From assembly GCA_947450115.1 (NCBI GenBank), contig CANFUE010000002.1:48697-112696 (forward strand): 64,000 bases of DNA, given 5' to 3'. Both the position numbers and the translations under genes were made by a program. Each line of letters begins with the position of its first letter. Positions within the stretch are counted from its first letter, which is position 1. The notes beneath the pieces were generated by a model, which did not search any database, had not been told where the DNA came from, and saw nothing but the letters and a program-made list of their open reading frames with translations. Shown one piece after another: positions 41,474 to 50,415 of the stretch. The stretch comes from Acidimicrobiaceae bacterium. GTDB lineage: Bacteria; Actinomycetota; Acidimicrobiia; Acidimicrobiales; Ilumatobacteraceae.

Positions 41474-42232
41474 TTAGCCAAGAAGAATTTCTGACAAAAT
41501 CCACAATACGAGCCACAACACGCCACCCGTGATGAGGGCGTTTTTATGGCTTTCATACGGCCAGAGCAATTTATTGGTTGCTGCTGTGCCACCAAGAAGG
41601 CCCAATGCGTTGATTTGCAAAATTGCCACGATGGCAATGGAAATGATGAAGAAGGTCCAGGCATTGCCGCTCGTAGCAGTAGCAAACGCACCGTTGTAGA
41701 AATGCGCTGAACCCACCATAAAGAACAACATCGAGAACGAGAAAATGAAGTTCTGACGTGAGGCAAGAAGTGCCTTGCGCCCAGCAGCAGGAGCTCCTGG
41801 GTTTGCTTCGCCACCTGCAATCACATTTGCTGCGTTTGCAAGAACAATTTTTTGGTTCTTCCAAATGATCATCCATACGTTGGCGGCCATGAGGATACCG
41901 AAGACCATGCCCAAGCTAATTGCCACGTCGTGACCAATTCCTTGACCTGAAGTAGAGGTCATGAAATCGAGGAAGTAGTGCTTCACCAATCCGGTAATAA
42001 GGATGCCGGTGACAAGCGTGGCAATAGATGCCCAGCGGAACCACCACAAAGCGCGACGTGCCACTTTGTCGATAGCGATATTGCGAGCCTTGCCCTCATC
42101 GCCAAAGGCAGCAAATGCTGGCACCTGGACAAGGTTGAAGTAGTACAGCAAACCAATCCAGCAAATGCCGGCCACGATATGCAGATAGCGGAAGCCAAAG
42201 TTTCCGAGGTAGTCGCGAGTAAGCAACTGCAT
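41474..42232 (-). CDS. urate-hydroxylase N-terminal-like (PuuD-like) membrane protein
   Basis: A 252-residue polytopic membrane protein of the urate oxidase N-terminal (PuuD) family. The family motif FRYLHIVAGICWIGLLYYFNLVQVPAF is seen here in parts (RYLHIVAGICWIG and LLYYFNLVQVPAF), and about seven hydrophobic helices follow. In PuuD this membrane unit is fused to a cytochrome c that receives electrons; no CxxCH motif is present in this protein or next to it. A strong AAAGGGG lies 7 bases before the ATG. A role in urate oxidation is therefore not secure; it may serve another membrane redox function. Confidence 0.82.
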   Translation of the reverse strand: MQLLTRDYLGNFGFRYLHIVAGICWIGLLYYFNLVQVPAFAAFGDEGKARNIAIDKVARRALWWFRWASIATLVTGILITGLVKHYFLDFMTSTSGQGIGHDVAISLGMVFGILMAANVWMIIWKNQKIVLANAANVIAGGEANPGAPAAGRKALLASRQNFIFSFSMLFFMVGSAHFYNGAFATATSGNAWTFFIISIAIVAILQINALGLLGGTAATNKLLWPYESHKNALITGGVLWLVLWILSEILLG

Positions 42233-42312
42233 TTTTACGCCCCTTTAAGTCATTCAGTGAAACTGAAACAGATAACACCTGAAACGTACCACCCTTCATT
42301 GCCGAAGGCGGG

Positions 42313-42318
42313 TAACGT
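42313..42318 (+). promoter_or_regulatory. putative -10 (TAACGT) of ettA
   Basis: TAACGT, 9 bases before the ettA ATG; no Shine-Dalgarno. Confidence 0.35.
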
Positions 42319-42327
42319 AAGGGCGCC

Positions 42328-44004
42328 ATGGCACATGAATTCATCTACACCTGCTACAAATTGGCGCGGTTTTACCCACCAGACCGCACCATTTTGGAAA
42401 ATATCTCCCTGTCCTTCTATCCAGGCGCCAAAATTGGCGTTATTGGTTCAAACGGCAGTGGTAAATCCAGCCTGTTGCGGATCATGGCGGGGATCGACGA
42501 CGAATACACCGGCGAAGCCCGCCTCACCCCCGGCTTCAGCGTGGGCATGCTCGAGCAAGAACCACGCCTCGACCCCACGAAAGACGTTCTCGGGAACGTG
42601 ATGGACGGCGTTGCCCCCATTCGTGACATGCTTGCCCGCTACGACGAGGTCATGGCGATGTGGGCCGATCCCGATGCCGATTACGAAAAAGTGGGCGCAC
42701 TGCAGGCCGACCTCGAAAATAAAATTGCTGCAGCCGATGCGTGGAGCCTCGATCGCAACGTAGAAATCGCTATGGATGCACTGCGTTGCCCAGCGAACGA
42801 CGCAGACGTCACCACACTTTCTGGTGGTGAAGCCCGCCGCGTGGCATTGTGTCGCCTTCTTCTCAGCCACCCCGATTTGTTGCTGCTCGATGAGCCCACC
42901 AACCACCTCGATGCCGAGAGCGTGCTGTGGCTTGAGCGTTTCCTTCAAGAGTATTCCGGCACTGTTGTGGCAATTACCCACGACCGCTACTTCCTCGACA
43001 ACGTGGCGAAATGGATTTTGGAACTCGATCGCGGCCGCGGCTTCCCTTTCGAAGGCAACTACTCCAGTTGGCTAGAACAAAAACAACAGCGCCTCTTGCA
43101 AGAAGACAAAGCAAATGAGACTCGTGCTCGTTCACTGCAGCGTGAACTTGAATGGGTCAAGATGTCGCCAAAGGCTCGCCAAGCCAAGGGCAAAGCACGT
43201 TTGTCTGCATATGAAAAACTTCATGCTGAGGCGCAAGCCGCCGAAAGCGGACCCGACCGGATGGAAATTCCTATTCCGTCAGGCCCACGTCTCGGTGACA
43301 CTGTCATTGAAGTGAAGAATCTGTCAAAAGGTTTTGGCGATCGACTGCTCATTGACAATCTGTCATTCACCTTGCCACCAGCTGGCATCGTCGGCATCGT
43401 TGGGCCAAACGGCGCTGGTAAAACCACACTGTTTCGCATGCTTGCCGGTTTAGAGTCTCCCGATACCGGTTCGGTCACAATTGGCGACACCGTGCAGTTG
43501 AGTTATGTCGACCAGAACCGCGACAACCTCGACGCTGGCGCCACCGTGTACGAAGAAATTACCGGCGGCATTGAATACATGAAGGTGGGCGGCCGCGAAA
43601 TTCATGGTCGTGCATATGTTTCAAGTTTCAACTTCAAAGGAAGCGACCAACAAAAACTTGTGGGCGATCTTTCTGGTGGAGAAAGAAACCGCGTACACCT
43701 TGCCAAGTTGTTGAAGCGTGGCGGAAACCTGTTGCTCCTCGACGAACCAACAAACGACCTCGACGTCGATACTTTGCGCGCACTAGAAACAGCACTTGAA
43801 GGTTTCCCCGGATGCGCAGTTGTTATTAGCCACGATCGTTGGTTCCTCGACCGCATCGCCACGCACGTACTTGCCTTTGAAGGTGACAGCCAAGTGCGTT
43901 GGTTTGAAGGCAACTTCAGCGAATACGAATCGTGGAGACGCAAAGAACTTGGCTCCTCTGCCGACACTCCACATCGTATTAAGTACAAGCCAATCGCTCG
44001 CTAA
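42328..44004 (+). CDS. ettA: energy-dependent translational throttle protein EttA (ABC-F)
   Basis: A 558-residue ABC-F ATPase. It has two ABC domains: Walker A GSNGSGKSSLL and GPNGAGKTTLF, signatures LSGGEARRVALCRLLL and LSGGERNRVHLAKLL, and two Walker B sequences LLLLDEPTNHLD and LLLLDEPTNDLD. The linker contains the ABC-F arm and the conserved basic KMSPKARQAKGKARLSAYEKL. The EttA-like N-terminus (FIYTCYKLARFYPPDR) is typical. EttA binds the ribosomal E site and gates translation by ATP/ADP ratio. It is followed by a small membrane protein and a CysQ-like phosphatase, likely on one transcript. Confidence 0.96.
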   Translation: MAHEFIYTCYKLARFYPPDRTILENISLSFYPGAKIGVIGSNGSGKSSLLRIMAGIDDEYTGEARLTPGFSVGMLEQEPRLDPTKDVLGNVMDGVAPIRDMLARYDEVMAMWADPDADYEKVGALQADLENKIAAADAWSLDRNVEIAMDALRCPANDADVTTLSGGEARRVALCRLLLSHPDLLLLDEPTNHLDAESVLWLERFLQEYSGTVVAITHDRYFLDNVAKWILELDRGRGFPFEGNYSSWLEQKQQRLLQEDKANETRARSLQRELEWVKMSPKARQAKGKARLSAYEKLHAEAQAAESGPDRMEIPIPSGPRLGDTVIEVKNLSKGFGDRLLIDNLSFTLPPAGIVGIVGPNGAGKTTLFRMLAGLESPDTGSVTIGDTVQLSYVDQNRDNLDAGATVYEEITGGIEYMKVGGREIHGRAYVSSFNFKGSDQQKLVGDLSGGERNRVHLAKLLKRGGNLLLLDEPTNDLDVDTLRALETALEGFPGCAVVISHDRWFLDRIATHVLAFEGDSQVRWFEGNFSEYESWRRKELGSSADTPHRIKYKPIAR

Positions 44005-44010
44005 GGCATC

Positions 44011-44325
44011 ATGACCAGCATCAAGATCTTCCGTTGGGCATGCGCTGTCACATTTATCTGCGGCATCGCTGGCATCATCGTGTCATCAATTGCTGGGAAC
44101 AATGAAGGTTGGGTCATCAGCATTGGTCTCACCACTACAGCTGCAGCCATCGTACTCATTGTTGTTTCAACAGTCACTAGCAAAGGGCGCATTCACGCCT
44201 TCAATGAAGTAGAAGCAGAATATCTCGAAGCAAAAATTGATGAACAAGTAAAAAAGGGTGCTTCAGAAGAAGAACTCCGCGACATTGTGCGACGAGCAAT
44301 TGCATTAGGTCAACGCTCCGCATGA
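44011..44325 (+). CDS. small two-helix membrane protein of unknown function
   Basis: A 104-residue protein with two hydrophobic helices (about residues 8-29 and 35-55), a basic loop (TSKGRIHAFNE) and a charged C-terminal helix (residues 62-100, EVEAEYLEAKIDEQVKKG) likely cytoplasmic. It starts 6 bases after ettA and its stop overlaps the next start by 4 bases (ATGA). No family is recognised. Coupling suggests a shared transcript, not necessarily a shared function. Confidence 0.75.
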   Translation: MTSIKIFRWACAVTFICGIAGIIVSSIAGNNEGWVISIGLTTTAAAIVLIVVSTVTSKGRIHAFNEVEAEYLEAKIDEQVKKGASEEELRDIVRRAIALGQRSA

Positions 44326-45110
44326 CCACCAACGTAGAACTCACCCAAGAACTCATACTCGACGATCATTTGCTTGCGGCTGCACTTGCACGTGCTGCTG
44401 GTGAACAACTTCTCGAATTACGCACCACTCTTTTTGCCCAAGGCTCATCGCAGTGGCACATCAAAGACACCGGCGACGAAGCGGGCCACCGTTTTCTCAT
44501 GGAAGCACTCGCTCATCATCGCCCGAACGATGCCGTGCTATCGGAAGAAGGCGCAGATAACAACAAACGTCTGAGTGCCAACCGCGTATGGATTATTGAC
44601 CCACTCGACGGCACGAACGAATACAGCGAAGAAGGCCGCGGCGATTGGGCCATACATGTTGCTTTGTGGGAAAACGGCGAACTCACTGCAGGCGCAGTTG
44701 CATTACCCGTTCTTGGCATCACGCTCAGCACCGACCCTGCAACGAAACCTGTGCTTCCCGCTCCCCTTGCGCGCAAACCTCGCCTCATTACTTCTCGTAA
44801 TCGCGCACCGTATTCAGCCCACCTTGTGGCTAATGCAATTGACTGCGACGCCATTCGCATGGGCTCAGCTGGCGCTAAAGCCATGGCTGTGGTTCTTGGC
44901 GAAGCCGATATTTATGTGCACGATGGCGGAATGCACCAATGGGACTCAGCAGCGCCTGTAGCAGTTGCCCGTGCTGCCGGGCTGCACACCTCTCGCATTG
45001 ATGGTTCACCATTTGTTTACAACCAGCGCGAAACGTGGCTACCCGACCTCATTATTTGTCGCCAAGAATTTGTGGAGCCAGTAATGAAGGCTTTGTGGAC
45101 TGACGACTAG
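44322..45110 (+). CDS. cysQ: inositol-phosphatase-family phosphatase, CysQ-like
   Basis: A 262-residue Mg-dependent phosphatase of the IMPase fold. Motifs are the N-terminal Glu-rich VLSEEGADN, the metal site RVWIIDPLDGTNEY, and the C-terminal MHQWDSAAPVAVARAAG. The close run of Asp-Pro-Leu-Asp-Gly-Thr with a Glu-rich loop fits CysQ (3'(2'),5'-bisphosphate nucleotidase) in the sulfate pathway, which recycles PAP. The iron-sulfur APS/PAPS reductase gene is 5.5 kb away, which is compatible. Convergent with a CoA-transferase gene, only one base apart. Confidence 0.85.
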   Translation: MTTNVELTQELILDDHLLAAALARAAGEQLLELRTTLFAQGSSQWHIKDTGDEAGHRFLMEALAHHRPNDAVLSEEGADNNKRLSANRVWIIDPLDGTNEYSEEGRGDWAIHVALWENGELTAGAVALPVLGITLSTDPATKPVLPAPLARKPRLITSRNRAPYSAHLVANAIDCDAIRMGSAGAKAMAVVLGEADIYVHDGGMHQWDSAAPVAVARAAGLHTSRIDGSPFVYNQRETWLPDLIICRQEFVEPVMKALWTDD

Positions 45111-45111
45111 G

Positions 45112-46263
45112 TCAGCCCTTCAACAACTCTTCTGTGTGTTCACCTAGGTACGGAACTGGGCCAGGGCGAATTTCATAATCTTCAAAGTCAACCGGGCTAT
45201 TGACTGCTTCAAATGGATCTTCGCCCTCGCGTGGCGACATGGAAACAAACCCGCCTGCAGCACGCGCTTGCGGGTCGAGGATAACGTCGACAATGGAGTT
45301 CACCGGCGCCCACCACACATCGTGCTCGTCGAACAATGCGGTCCATTCATTCAGTGGTTTCGTAGCAAAAAATGCATCGAGCAATGCAATGAGTTCCACG
45401 TTGTTCTGCAAACGCAGTTGAGTTGTTTTGAATTTGTCGACTAACAACTCATCGGAGTTGATGGTGGCCAATAGTGCTGGCCAATGCCGATGTGCTTCCA
45501 GACCCAGCAACCAAAAACCCTTGCCATCGCCAGCTACATAGCTATTAATGAGTGGGGCACGACTATTGCTACGTGAACGTGTGCTCTCCCGTTTGCCAAA
45601 TCGCAATTGGACACCAATGTCCCATGCGATGTTGTACATCCCGTTGCGCAACAGACTTGTAGACACCATGCGCCCTTGGCCCGTGCGTTGCGCATCGAAG
45701 AGCGCCGCAGTTACTCCAGCAACAAGTGACATGCCCGTGACATGGTCACCGTGACCGCTGCGCAAAGTTGCCAGCGCCTCGCCGGGTGGAACCAAACTAT
45801 GCGCGGCACCGGAACGCGCCCAATAGCCGCCTAGGTCGTAACCGGGGCGATGCGCATCGGGACCTTCTAAACCAAAACCAGAAATGATGCCGTACACCAA
45901 CTTTGGAAATTTTTTGCGCAGTGCAGGTGGGTCGATGCCGAGGCGCTGCAGAGCAGCAAAGCGCAAGTTGGTAATGAAAACATCGGCTGTTTCCAACAGC
46001 GACATCATCTGCGCCATTCCCTCTTCAGAACGGAGGTTAATGACAACCGATTTCTTTCCGCGATTATCGATTTCAAAGGGTGGAACTGCTTTTTGCTCCT
46101 TCACACCAATTGCACCAAAAACGTTGCGTTGCGGGTCGCCATCGGGTGGCTCCACTTTCACCACATCGGCTCCCCAGTCGGCAAGAACTCCACCGCAAGC
46201 AGGCCCAGCTACCCAAATTCCGAGTTCTACAACTTTGACCCCAGTAAGTGGCCCTGGTCTCAT
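45112..46263 (-). CDS. class III CoA-transferase (CaiB/BaiF family)
   Basis: A 383-residue CoA-transferase. The N-terminus GVKVVELGIWVAGPACGGVLADWGADVVKVE is typical, and GRPGYDLGGYWARSGA carries the Asp that forms the aspartyl-CoA intermediate in transferases. HDVWWAPVNSIVDVILDPQARAAGGFV is the conserved C-terminal stretch. Unlike the gene at 24456, the racemase His/Asp/Glu set is not evident, so a true transferase is favoured. Shine-Dalgarno AGGGG lies 6 bases before the ATG. Donor and acceptor acids are unknown. Confidence 0.88.
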   Translation of the reverse strand: MRPGPLTGVKVVELGIWVAGPACGGVLADWGADVVKVEPPDGDPQRNVFGAIGVKEQKAVPPFEIDNRGKKSVVINLRSEEGMAQMMSLLETADVFITNLRFAALQRLGIDPPALRKKFPKLVYGIISGFGLEGPDAHRPGYDLGGYWARSGAAHSLVPPGEALATLRSGHGDHVTGMSLVAGVTAALFDAQRTGQGRMVSTSLLRNGMYNIAWDIGVQLRFGKRESTRSRSNSRAPLINSYVAGDGKGFWLLGLEAHRHWPALLATINSDELLVDKFKTTQLRLQNNVELIALLDAFFATKPLNEWTALFDEHDVWWAPVNSIVDVILDPQARAAGGFVSMSPREGEDPFEAVNSPVDFEDYEIRPGPVPYLGEHTEELLKG

Positions 46264-46368
46264 CTTTTTCCCCTATTCGCCGATGTGATCTCTTTCATCA
46301 TGTCACTCTTTACTCTTTAATTCTCACTTGAATAGGCGCACCTCCAACGCAACAGGCAAACTAGTGGC

Positions 46369-47961
46369 GTGATACGACCTAGTGATTGTTCTTGGGGTGC
46401 TTTTAGTGATGAAGCACCATGGGTACTGAGTGAAGACAACCTGGCATGGGCGAATGATGCAACCCAAATTCGCAACAACGTACGTCGTGAGGTACCTGAT
46501 CTCACCACTCCTCGTCGCATCCCACCGCTAGGCAGACTTTTCTATGTTGTGTGTGTTCTTGGCGCGGCAGTGGTGCCTTGGCTCGTGCGAAAGAAACTGA
46601 AGAGGTTTGCCACCGCTGCTGAAAGCAACGCAGCGATATCACTGCGTCTGCGCAAAGCAGTAGAAACTCTTGGGCCCACTTACATCAAACTCGGACAAAT
46701 CATTTCCAGTGGCGAAGGACTTTTCCCCGGAGAATTAGTAACTGAATTCAAACGCTGTCGCGACCAAGTGCCCGCAGAACCTTTTGAAACAGTGCAACTC
46801 ACCATTGAACAAGACCTCGGGTGCCGCCTCAACGATGTGTTCTTGCACATCGACACCACCCCCCTTGCCGCGGCATCTATCGCACAAGTTCATGCAGCAA
46901 CTCTCACTACCGGTGAATCGGTCGTAGTAAAAGTTCAACGACCCAACATTGGCAAGCTGGTACGTAAAGATCTGCGTGTTATGGCCTGGCTTGCGCCGTT
47001 TCTCATTGGGCGCATCAAAATTGCAGCACTCGCCAACCCTCCTGCGCTCGTAGAGCTTTTTGCTGAAACCATTGTTGAAGAACTCGACTTCCGTATGGAG
47101 GCGGCGAACATGGTTGATGTATCGCGCATGTTGCATCGCCTGCACCAAACCGGCTACATCGTTCCGCGACCACACCGTTCGCTCGTGTCGCGACGCATTT
47201 TGGTAATGGAACGCTTGTATGGCTTTAACTTTGACGATGTTGATGGCATGAAGGCAGCGGGTCTCGATACTGAAGCAATTATTCGCACCGGCATGATCGC
47301 TTTCATGGAAGGCGCGATGATTGAAGGCATCTTTCACGGCGACCTCCACGGCGGCAACCTCTTTGTGCTTGCCGATGGCAGAACTGCGCTGCTCGACTTC
47401 GGCATTGTTGGCCGACTTTCACCTACCCGCCGCGTTGCCTTTTTACGCATGCTCCTTGGCGCCACAACCAACGACGTCAAAGGCCAAGTGGAAGCGTTGC
47501 GCGACCTCGGCGCACTTCCTCTCGATGTTGACATCGCCCAAGTAATTTCCGATCTCCGTCTCGACCAAGAGACCATTGACCCCACGTCACTTTCTGGCGA
47601 GGAATTAGTGAAAGAAGTGCAACGCATTGTGAAAGCACTTCTTGGCTACGGGGCGAGCATGCCAAAGGAACTCATGTTGTACGTGAAGAACATGGTCTTT
47701 CTCGATGGCGCCATCTCACGTCTTGCTCCCGACCTCGACATCCTTGCTGAAGTAGCAAATATCTCCATGCTTTTTGCCGAGCGACATGGCGAACAAATTG
47801 GCCGCGACCTCGGAATCAATGCGCAAAGTATTGAGCTCAACCTCGACAGTGTGAAGGCAGGTTTTGGCCTTGAATCAAGTGTCAACCGCCTCACTTACCG
47901 CGAACTACAACAGCGCAGAGAACTCATCAACAAGCGCATGCGCGACCACGTGCGCAAGTAG
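46369..47961 (+). CDS. ABC1/UbiB-family atypical kinase
   Basis: A 530-residue ABC1 (AarF/UbiB/ADCK) protein. The family-specific KxGQ motif is seen in YIKLGQIISSGEGLFPGELV, the nucleotide-binding Lys in VVVKVQRPNI, the catalytic loop FHGDLHGGNLFVL and the metal-binding LLDFGIVG. A hydrophobic N-terminal segment (residues 50-70, LFYVVCVLGAAVVPWLV) may anchor it to the membrane. In Mycobacteria and others these proteins support quinone synthesis or lipid handling; the target here is unknown. It starts with GTG 46369, with a 105-base divergent gap to the CoA-transferase gene. Confidence 0.9.
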   Translation: MIRPSDCSWGAFSDEAPWVLSEDNLAWANDATQIRNNVRREVPDLTTPRRIPPLGRLFYVVCVLGAAVVPWLVRKKLKRFATAAESNAAISLRLRKAVETLGPTYIKLGQIISSGEGLFPGELVTEFKRCRDQVPAEPFETVQLTIEQDLGCRLNDVFLHIDTTPLAAASIAQVHAATLTTGESVVVKVQRPNIGKLVRKDLRVMAWLAPFLIGRIKIAALANPPALVELFAETIVEELDFRMEAANMVDVSRMLHRLHQTGYIVPRPHRSLVSRRILVMERLYGFNFDDVDGMKAAGLDTEAIIRTGMIAFMEGAMIEGIFHGDLHGGNLFVLADGRTALLDFGIVGRLSPTRRVAFLRMLLGATTNDVKGQVEALRDLGALPLDVDIAQVISDLRLDQETIDPTSLSGEELVKEVQRIVKALLGYGASMPKELMLYVKNMVFLDGAISRLAPDLDILAEVANISMLFAERHGEQIGRDLGINAQSIELNLDSVKAGFGLESSVNRLTYRELQQRRELINKRMRDHVRK

Positions 47962-47966
47962 AGGTT

Positions 47967-48902
47967 CTACAGCACTATTACTGGTGTACCAATTTTGGCA
48001 AACGACCACATGAACTCGGCATCTAACTTCGCTTGGCGCTGACAGCCACCTGATAGTCGCGTACCTAATTCTGCTTCTGTTTGATACACCGAGTTGTCGC
48101 TGCGATGTACAGGTATTTGGTGAAAACCAATTGCGCCGATAGCCGTCTTTTGCCACCGCACCATTTTTTTCAGGAATGCTTTTCCGTTCCATGCTGTAGT
48201 GATTTCTGAACGGCTGTACACCTGATGAGCACCAGGAGCTTCATTGTTGTATCGGCTACCCGACACCAACCACGAGCGAATGATGTTGTTGTTTTTATCG
48301 ACTGCCCACACACGCTGCCCCGCACGCTGGTACACCAAGCGTCGACCCGAGCCAGAATTCGCTGGCAATGCTGGAGCGGATGCTCCGGTGGAGGCAACCG
48401 ATGACAGTTCAAACCCCAGCGCATCTTTCGCGCCCTTGCTCGGAGGAGGCGTACGCACCACAAGTAAATTTTCATCGGGCCATATGCCAAGAATGAGCGC
48501 GGTTTCACGGCCCGCAACACCATCGACAAACAATTCTTTTTTCGTTTGCAATGCGGTCACTGCTGATTGCGTGACGGCATCGTAAGTACCCGTCACTTTT
48601 TTGAGATAGTTATTTTTCACAAGTGCCTGCTGCAAGCACACCACATCTTTGCCAGTGGTACCCGGGCGCAAGGCCTTCATCGGAATAGTGCACGGTTCAG
48701 CACTTGCTGGGTCGTCACCAATGAGGTCGGCTAAAGCAACGGTGGTGCTTGAGCCCAACACCGTGGTGCTGGTTTCCACTACAGATGGAGAGGTGGAACT
48801 ATTGCCATTATTCCGTACGGCACTCACCCCAACATAGAACACGCCCGACACCACGATGGTGCCGAGGAGTAGAAGTTGCTTGCGGTTGGCGTGTGAGTTC
48901 AT
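47967..48902 (-). CDS. L,D-transpeptidase with peptidoglycan-binding domain
   Basis: A 311-residue exported protein. A signal/anchor helix is at residues 10-30 ([20 protein letters not shown]), then a Thr/Ser-rich linker, a PG_binding_1 repeat ([31 protein letters not shown]) and the YkuD catalytic domain, with His in IGFHQIPVH and Cys in RLSGGCQRQ. The canonical SHGCxR motif is SGGCQR here, so the His next to the nucleophile is replaced by Gly. L,D-transpeptidases form 3-3 cross-links resistant to most beta-lactams. Convergent with the UbiB-like gene 5 bases away. Confidence 0.88.
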   Translation of the reverse strand: MNSHANRKQLLLLGTIVVSGVFYVGVSAVRNNGNSSTSPSVVETSTTVLGSSTTVALADLIGDDPASAEPCTIPMKALRPGTTGKDVVCLQQALVKNNYLKKVTGTYDAVTQSAVTALQTKKELFVDGVAGRETALILGIWPDENLLVVRTPPPSKGAKDALGFELSSVASTGASAPALPANSGSGRRLVYQRAGQRVWAVDKNNNIIRSWLVSGSRYNNEAPGAHQVYSRSEITTAWNGKAFLKKMVRWQKTAIGAIGFHQIPVHRSDNSVYQTEAELGTRLSGGCQRQAKLDAEFMWSFAKIGTPVIVL

Positions 48903-48983
48903 AAGAGATTTCCGGGGAAGACAGTCTCAATGTATCGCCGCTCGCATTACGTGCCTTACCCATTGCCCTGCCACACTAGAGAG

Positions 48984-49643
48984 GTGCGTTTACTTATCGC
49001 TCGCTGCAGTGTTCATTACGTTGGTCGCCTGGAATCGCGCCTCGACGAAGCAACACGCCTCATCATGGTAAAAGCAGATGGGTGTGTTGCTATTCACGCC
49101 GACGGCGGAGCCTATAAACCCCTCAACTGGATGAACTCCCCTAATACCTTGCAGGAAAATGAAGGCGAGTGGATTGTTGCCAACCCTAAAGGCGAAACCA
49201 TCACCATCACTTTGCACGAAATATTCCTCGAGACTCATCACCATCTTGGCGAAGACCCGGGGCTCTCCAAAGATGGTGTCGAGGCTCATTTGCAGGAACT
49301 CCTTGCCGCAATGCCCGAGACCATCGAAGAAGGACTCACCCTGATTCGCCGCGAATACCCCACTGCCATTGGGCCAGTAGACCTCTTGTGCAAAGACAAA
49401 GATGGCAACACAGTGGCCATTGAAGTAAAACGCCGCGGCGAAATTGACGGCGTCGAACAACTTGCTCGCTATTTGGAGTACCTGCACAACGACACATCAC
49501 TCGGAAAAGTGCGTGGTATTTACGTCGCCCAGGTCATTAAGCCCCAAGCAAAAACATTGGCAACCACACGCGGTTTTACCTGTGTGGAAATTGATTACGA
49601 ACTATTGCGCGGTAATAAACCTGATGAGCTCACACTCTTTTAA
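48984..49643 (+). CDS. nucS: endonuclease NucS (EndoMS)
   Basis: A 219-residue NucS. The start is GTG 48984, giving [20 protein letters not shown], closely matching the mycobacterial protein. [10 protein letters not shown] is in the N-terminal domain; the catalytic nuclease domain has [17 protein letters not shown] (here [17 protein letters not shown]) and [36 protein letters not shown] with the D-E-K residues. The C-terminal LTLF fits a clamp-binding tail. NucS performs mismatch repair in actinobacteria that lack MutS/MutL. The end overlaps cysH by 4 bases, convergently. Confidence 0.95.
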   Translation: MRLLIARCSVHYVGRLESRLDEATRLIMVKADGCVAIHADGGAYKPLNWMNSPNTLQENEGEWIVANPKGETITITLHEIFLETHHHLGEDPGLSKDGVEAHLQELLAAMPETIEEGLTLIRREYPTAIGPVDLLCKDKDGNTVAIEVKRRGEIDGVEQLARYLEYLHNDTSLGKVRGIYVAQVIKPQAKTLATTRGFTCVEIDYELLRGNKPDELTLF

Positions 49644-50359
49644 GAGATGTGTAAGCCGCATTCAGTTTTGCCACTGCCCGACCAGCGCCCAGCTCGTGGG
49701 TCTTCGCCTGGTTTTGTGGGGCGGGTACATGGCCAGCAACCAATGGAGGTGTAGCCGTGTTGGCGCAAGGGGTGCACTGGCAGTTCATATAGCTCGTTAT
49801 ACAACGCAATATCGCTATCGCTTGTTCCAGCCAGTGGGTTCACTTTAATAACACCACGCATAATGTCGCGCGACACAATAGGTGTGTTCTTTCGTGCTTC
49901 AGAATCTTGGCGACGCACGCCGGTGATCCATACTTTTTTATTTTCTAACGCATCTTCCAATGGCACTACTTTGCGTGCAGCACAGCATGCATCGGTGTCG
50001 ACCTGCCAACCATTGGGTGCAATATGTAATTCATCGCGCTTGTCGATATGCACATTGATTCCAAAAGTCTTACCAAGGTTCTCGGCGTACCAGTGCGTTT
50101 CAGCAAAGAGATACCCCGTGTCGAGCAACACCACTTCGATGCCAGGTGCGGCACTATGAGCCACATGCGACAACGTTGCATCTTGAAAACTCGAAGTGAC
50201 CAAGAATGATTTGTACGGCGGTACCTCTTCAACTGCCCCGAACGACGCAACGGCCCAGCGCACGATGTCGGCGGGCAACATGCCTTCTAGTTCGCGCGAC
50301 ACGTCGGCTAATTCCTGAGCCGTCGCTGAGAGCGATACGAGGGTGGCGGGAAGGGTCAC
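49640..50359 (-). CDS. cysH: APS/PAPS reductase, iron-sulfur type
   Basis: A 239-residue sulfate-activation reductase. The four cysteines for a [4Fe-4S] cluster are present: DACCAARKV and GCWPCTRP, with the catalytic Cys in KTECGLHIS at the C-terminus. This is the cluster-containing form, which uses APS (adenylyl sulfate) and is common in actinobacteria. The P-loop-like [11 protein letters not shown] and the [14 protein letters not shown] segment are also seen. TAGGCT lies 6 bases before the GTG, so the message is probably leaderless. With cysQ (44322) it outlines assimilatory sulfate reduction. Confidence 0.93.
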   Translation of the reverse strand: MTLPATLVSLSATAQELADVSRELEGMLPADIVRWAVASFGAVEEVPPYKSFLVTSSFQDATLSHVAHSAAPGIEVVLLDTGYLFAETHWYAENLGKTFGINVHIDKRDELHIAPNGWQVDTDACCAARKVVPLEDALENKKVWITGVRRQDSEARKNTPIVSRDIMRGVIKVNPLAGTSDSDIALYNELYELPVHPLRQHGYTSIGCWPCTRPTKPGEDPRAGRWSGSGKTECGLHIS

Positions 50360-50365
50360 GCCCTC

Positions 50366-50371
50366 AGCCTA
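50366..50371 (-). promoter_or_regulatory. putative -10 (TAGGCT) of cysH
   Basis: Minus-strand TAGGCT, 6 bases before the GTG at 50359; no Shine-Dalgarno. Confidence 0.4.
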
Positions 50372-50415
50372 CCGATTCCCGACTATTCCTATCAACTTTT
50401 AGTTCAATTGCCTGT

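Noticed and set aside
24456..46263. The two class III CoA-transferase-fold genes (24456 and 45112) as a recent duplication
   Set aside because: Their active-site residues and middle regions differ (racemase-type His/Asp/Glu versus transferase Asp), so they are ancient paralogues, not a recent copy.
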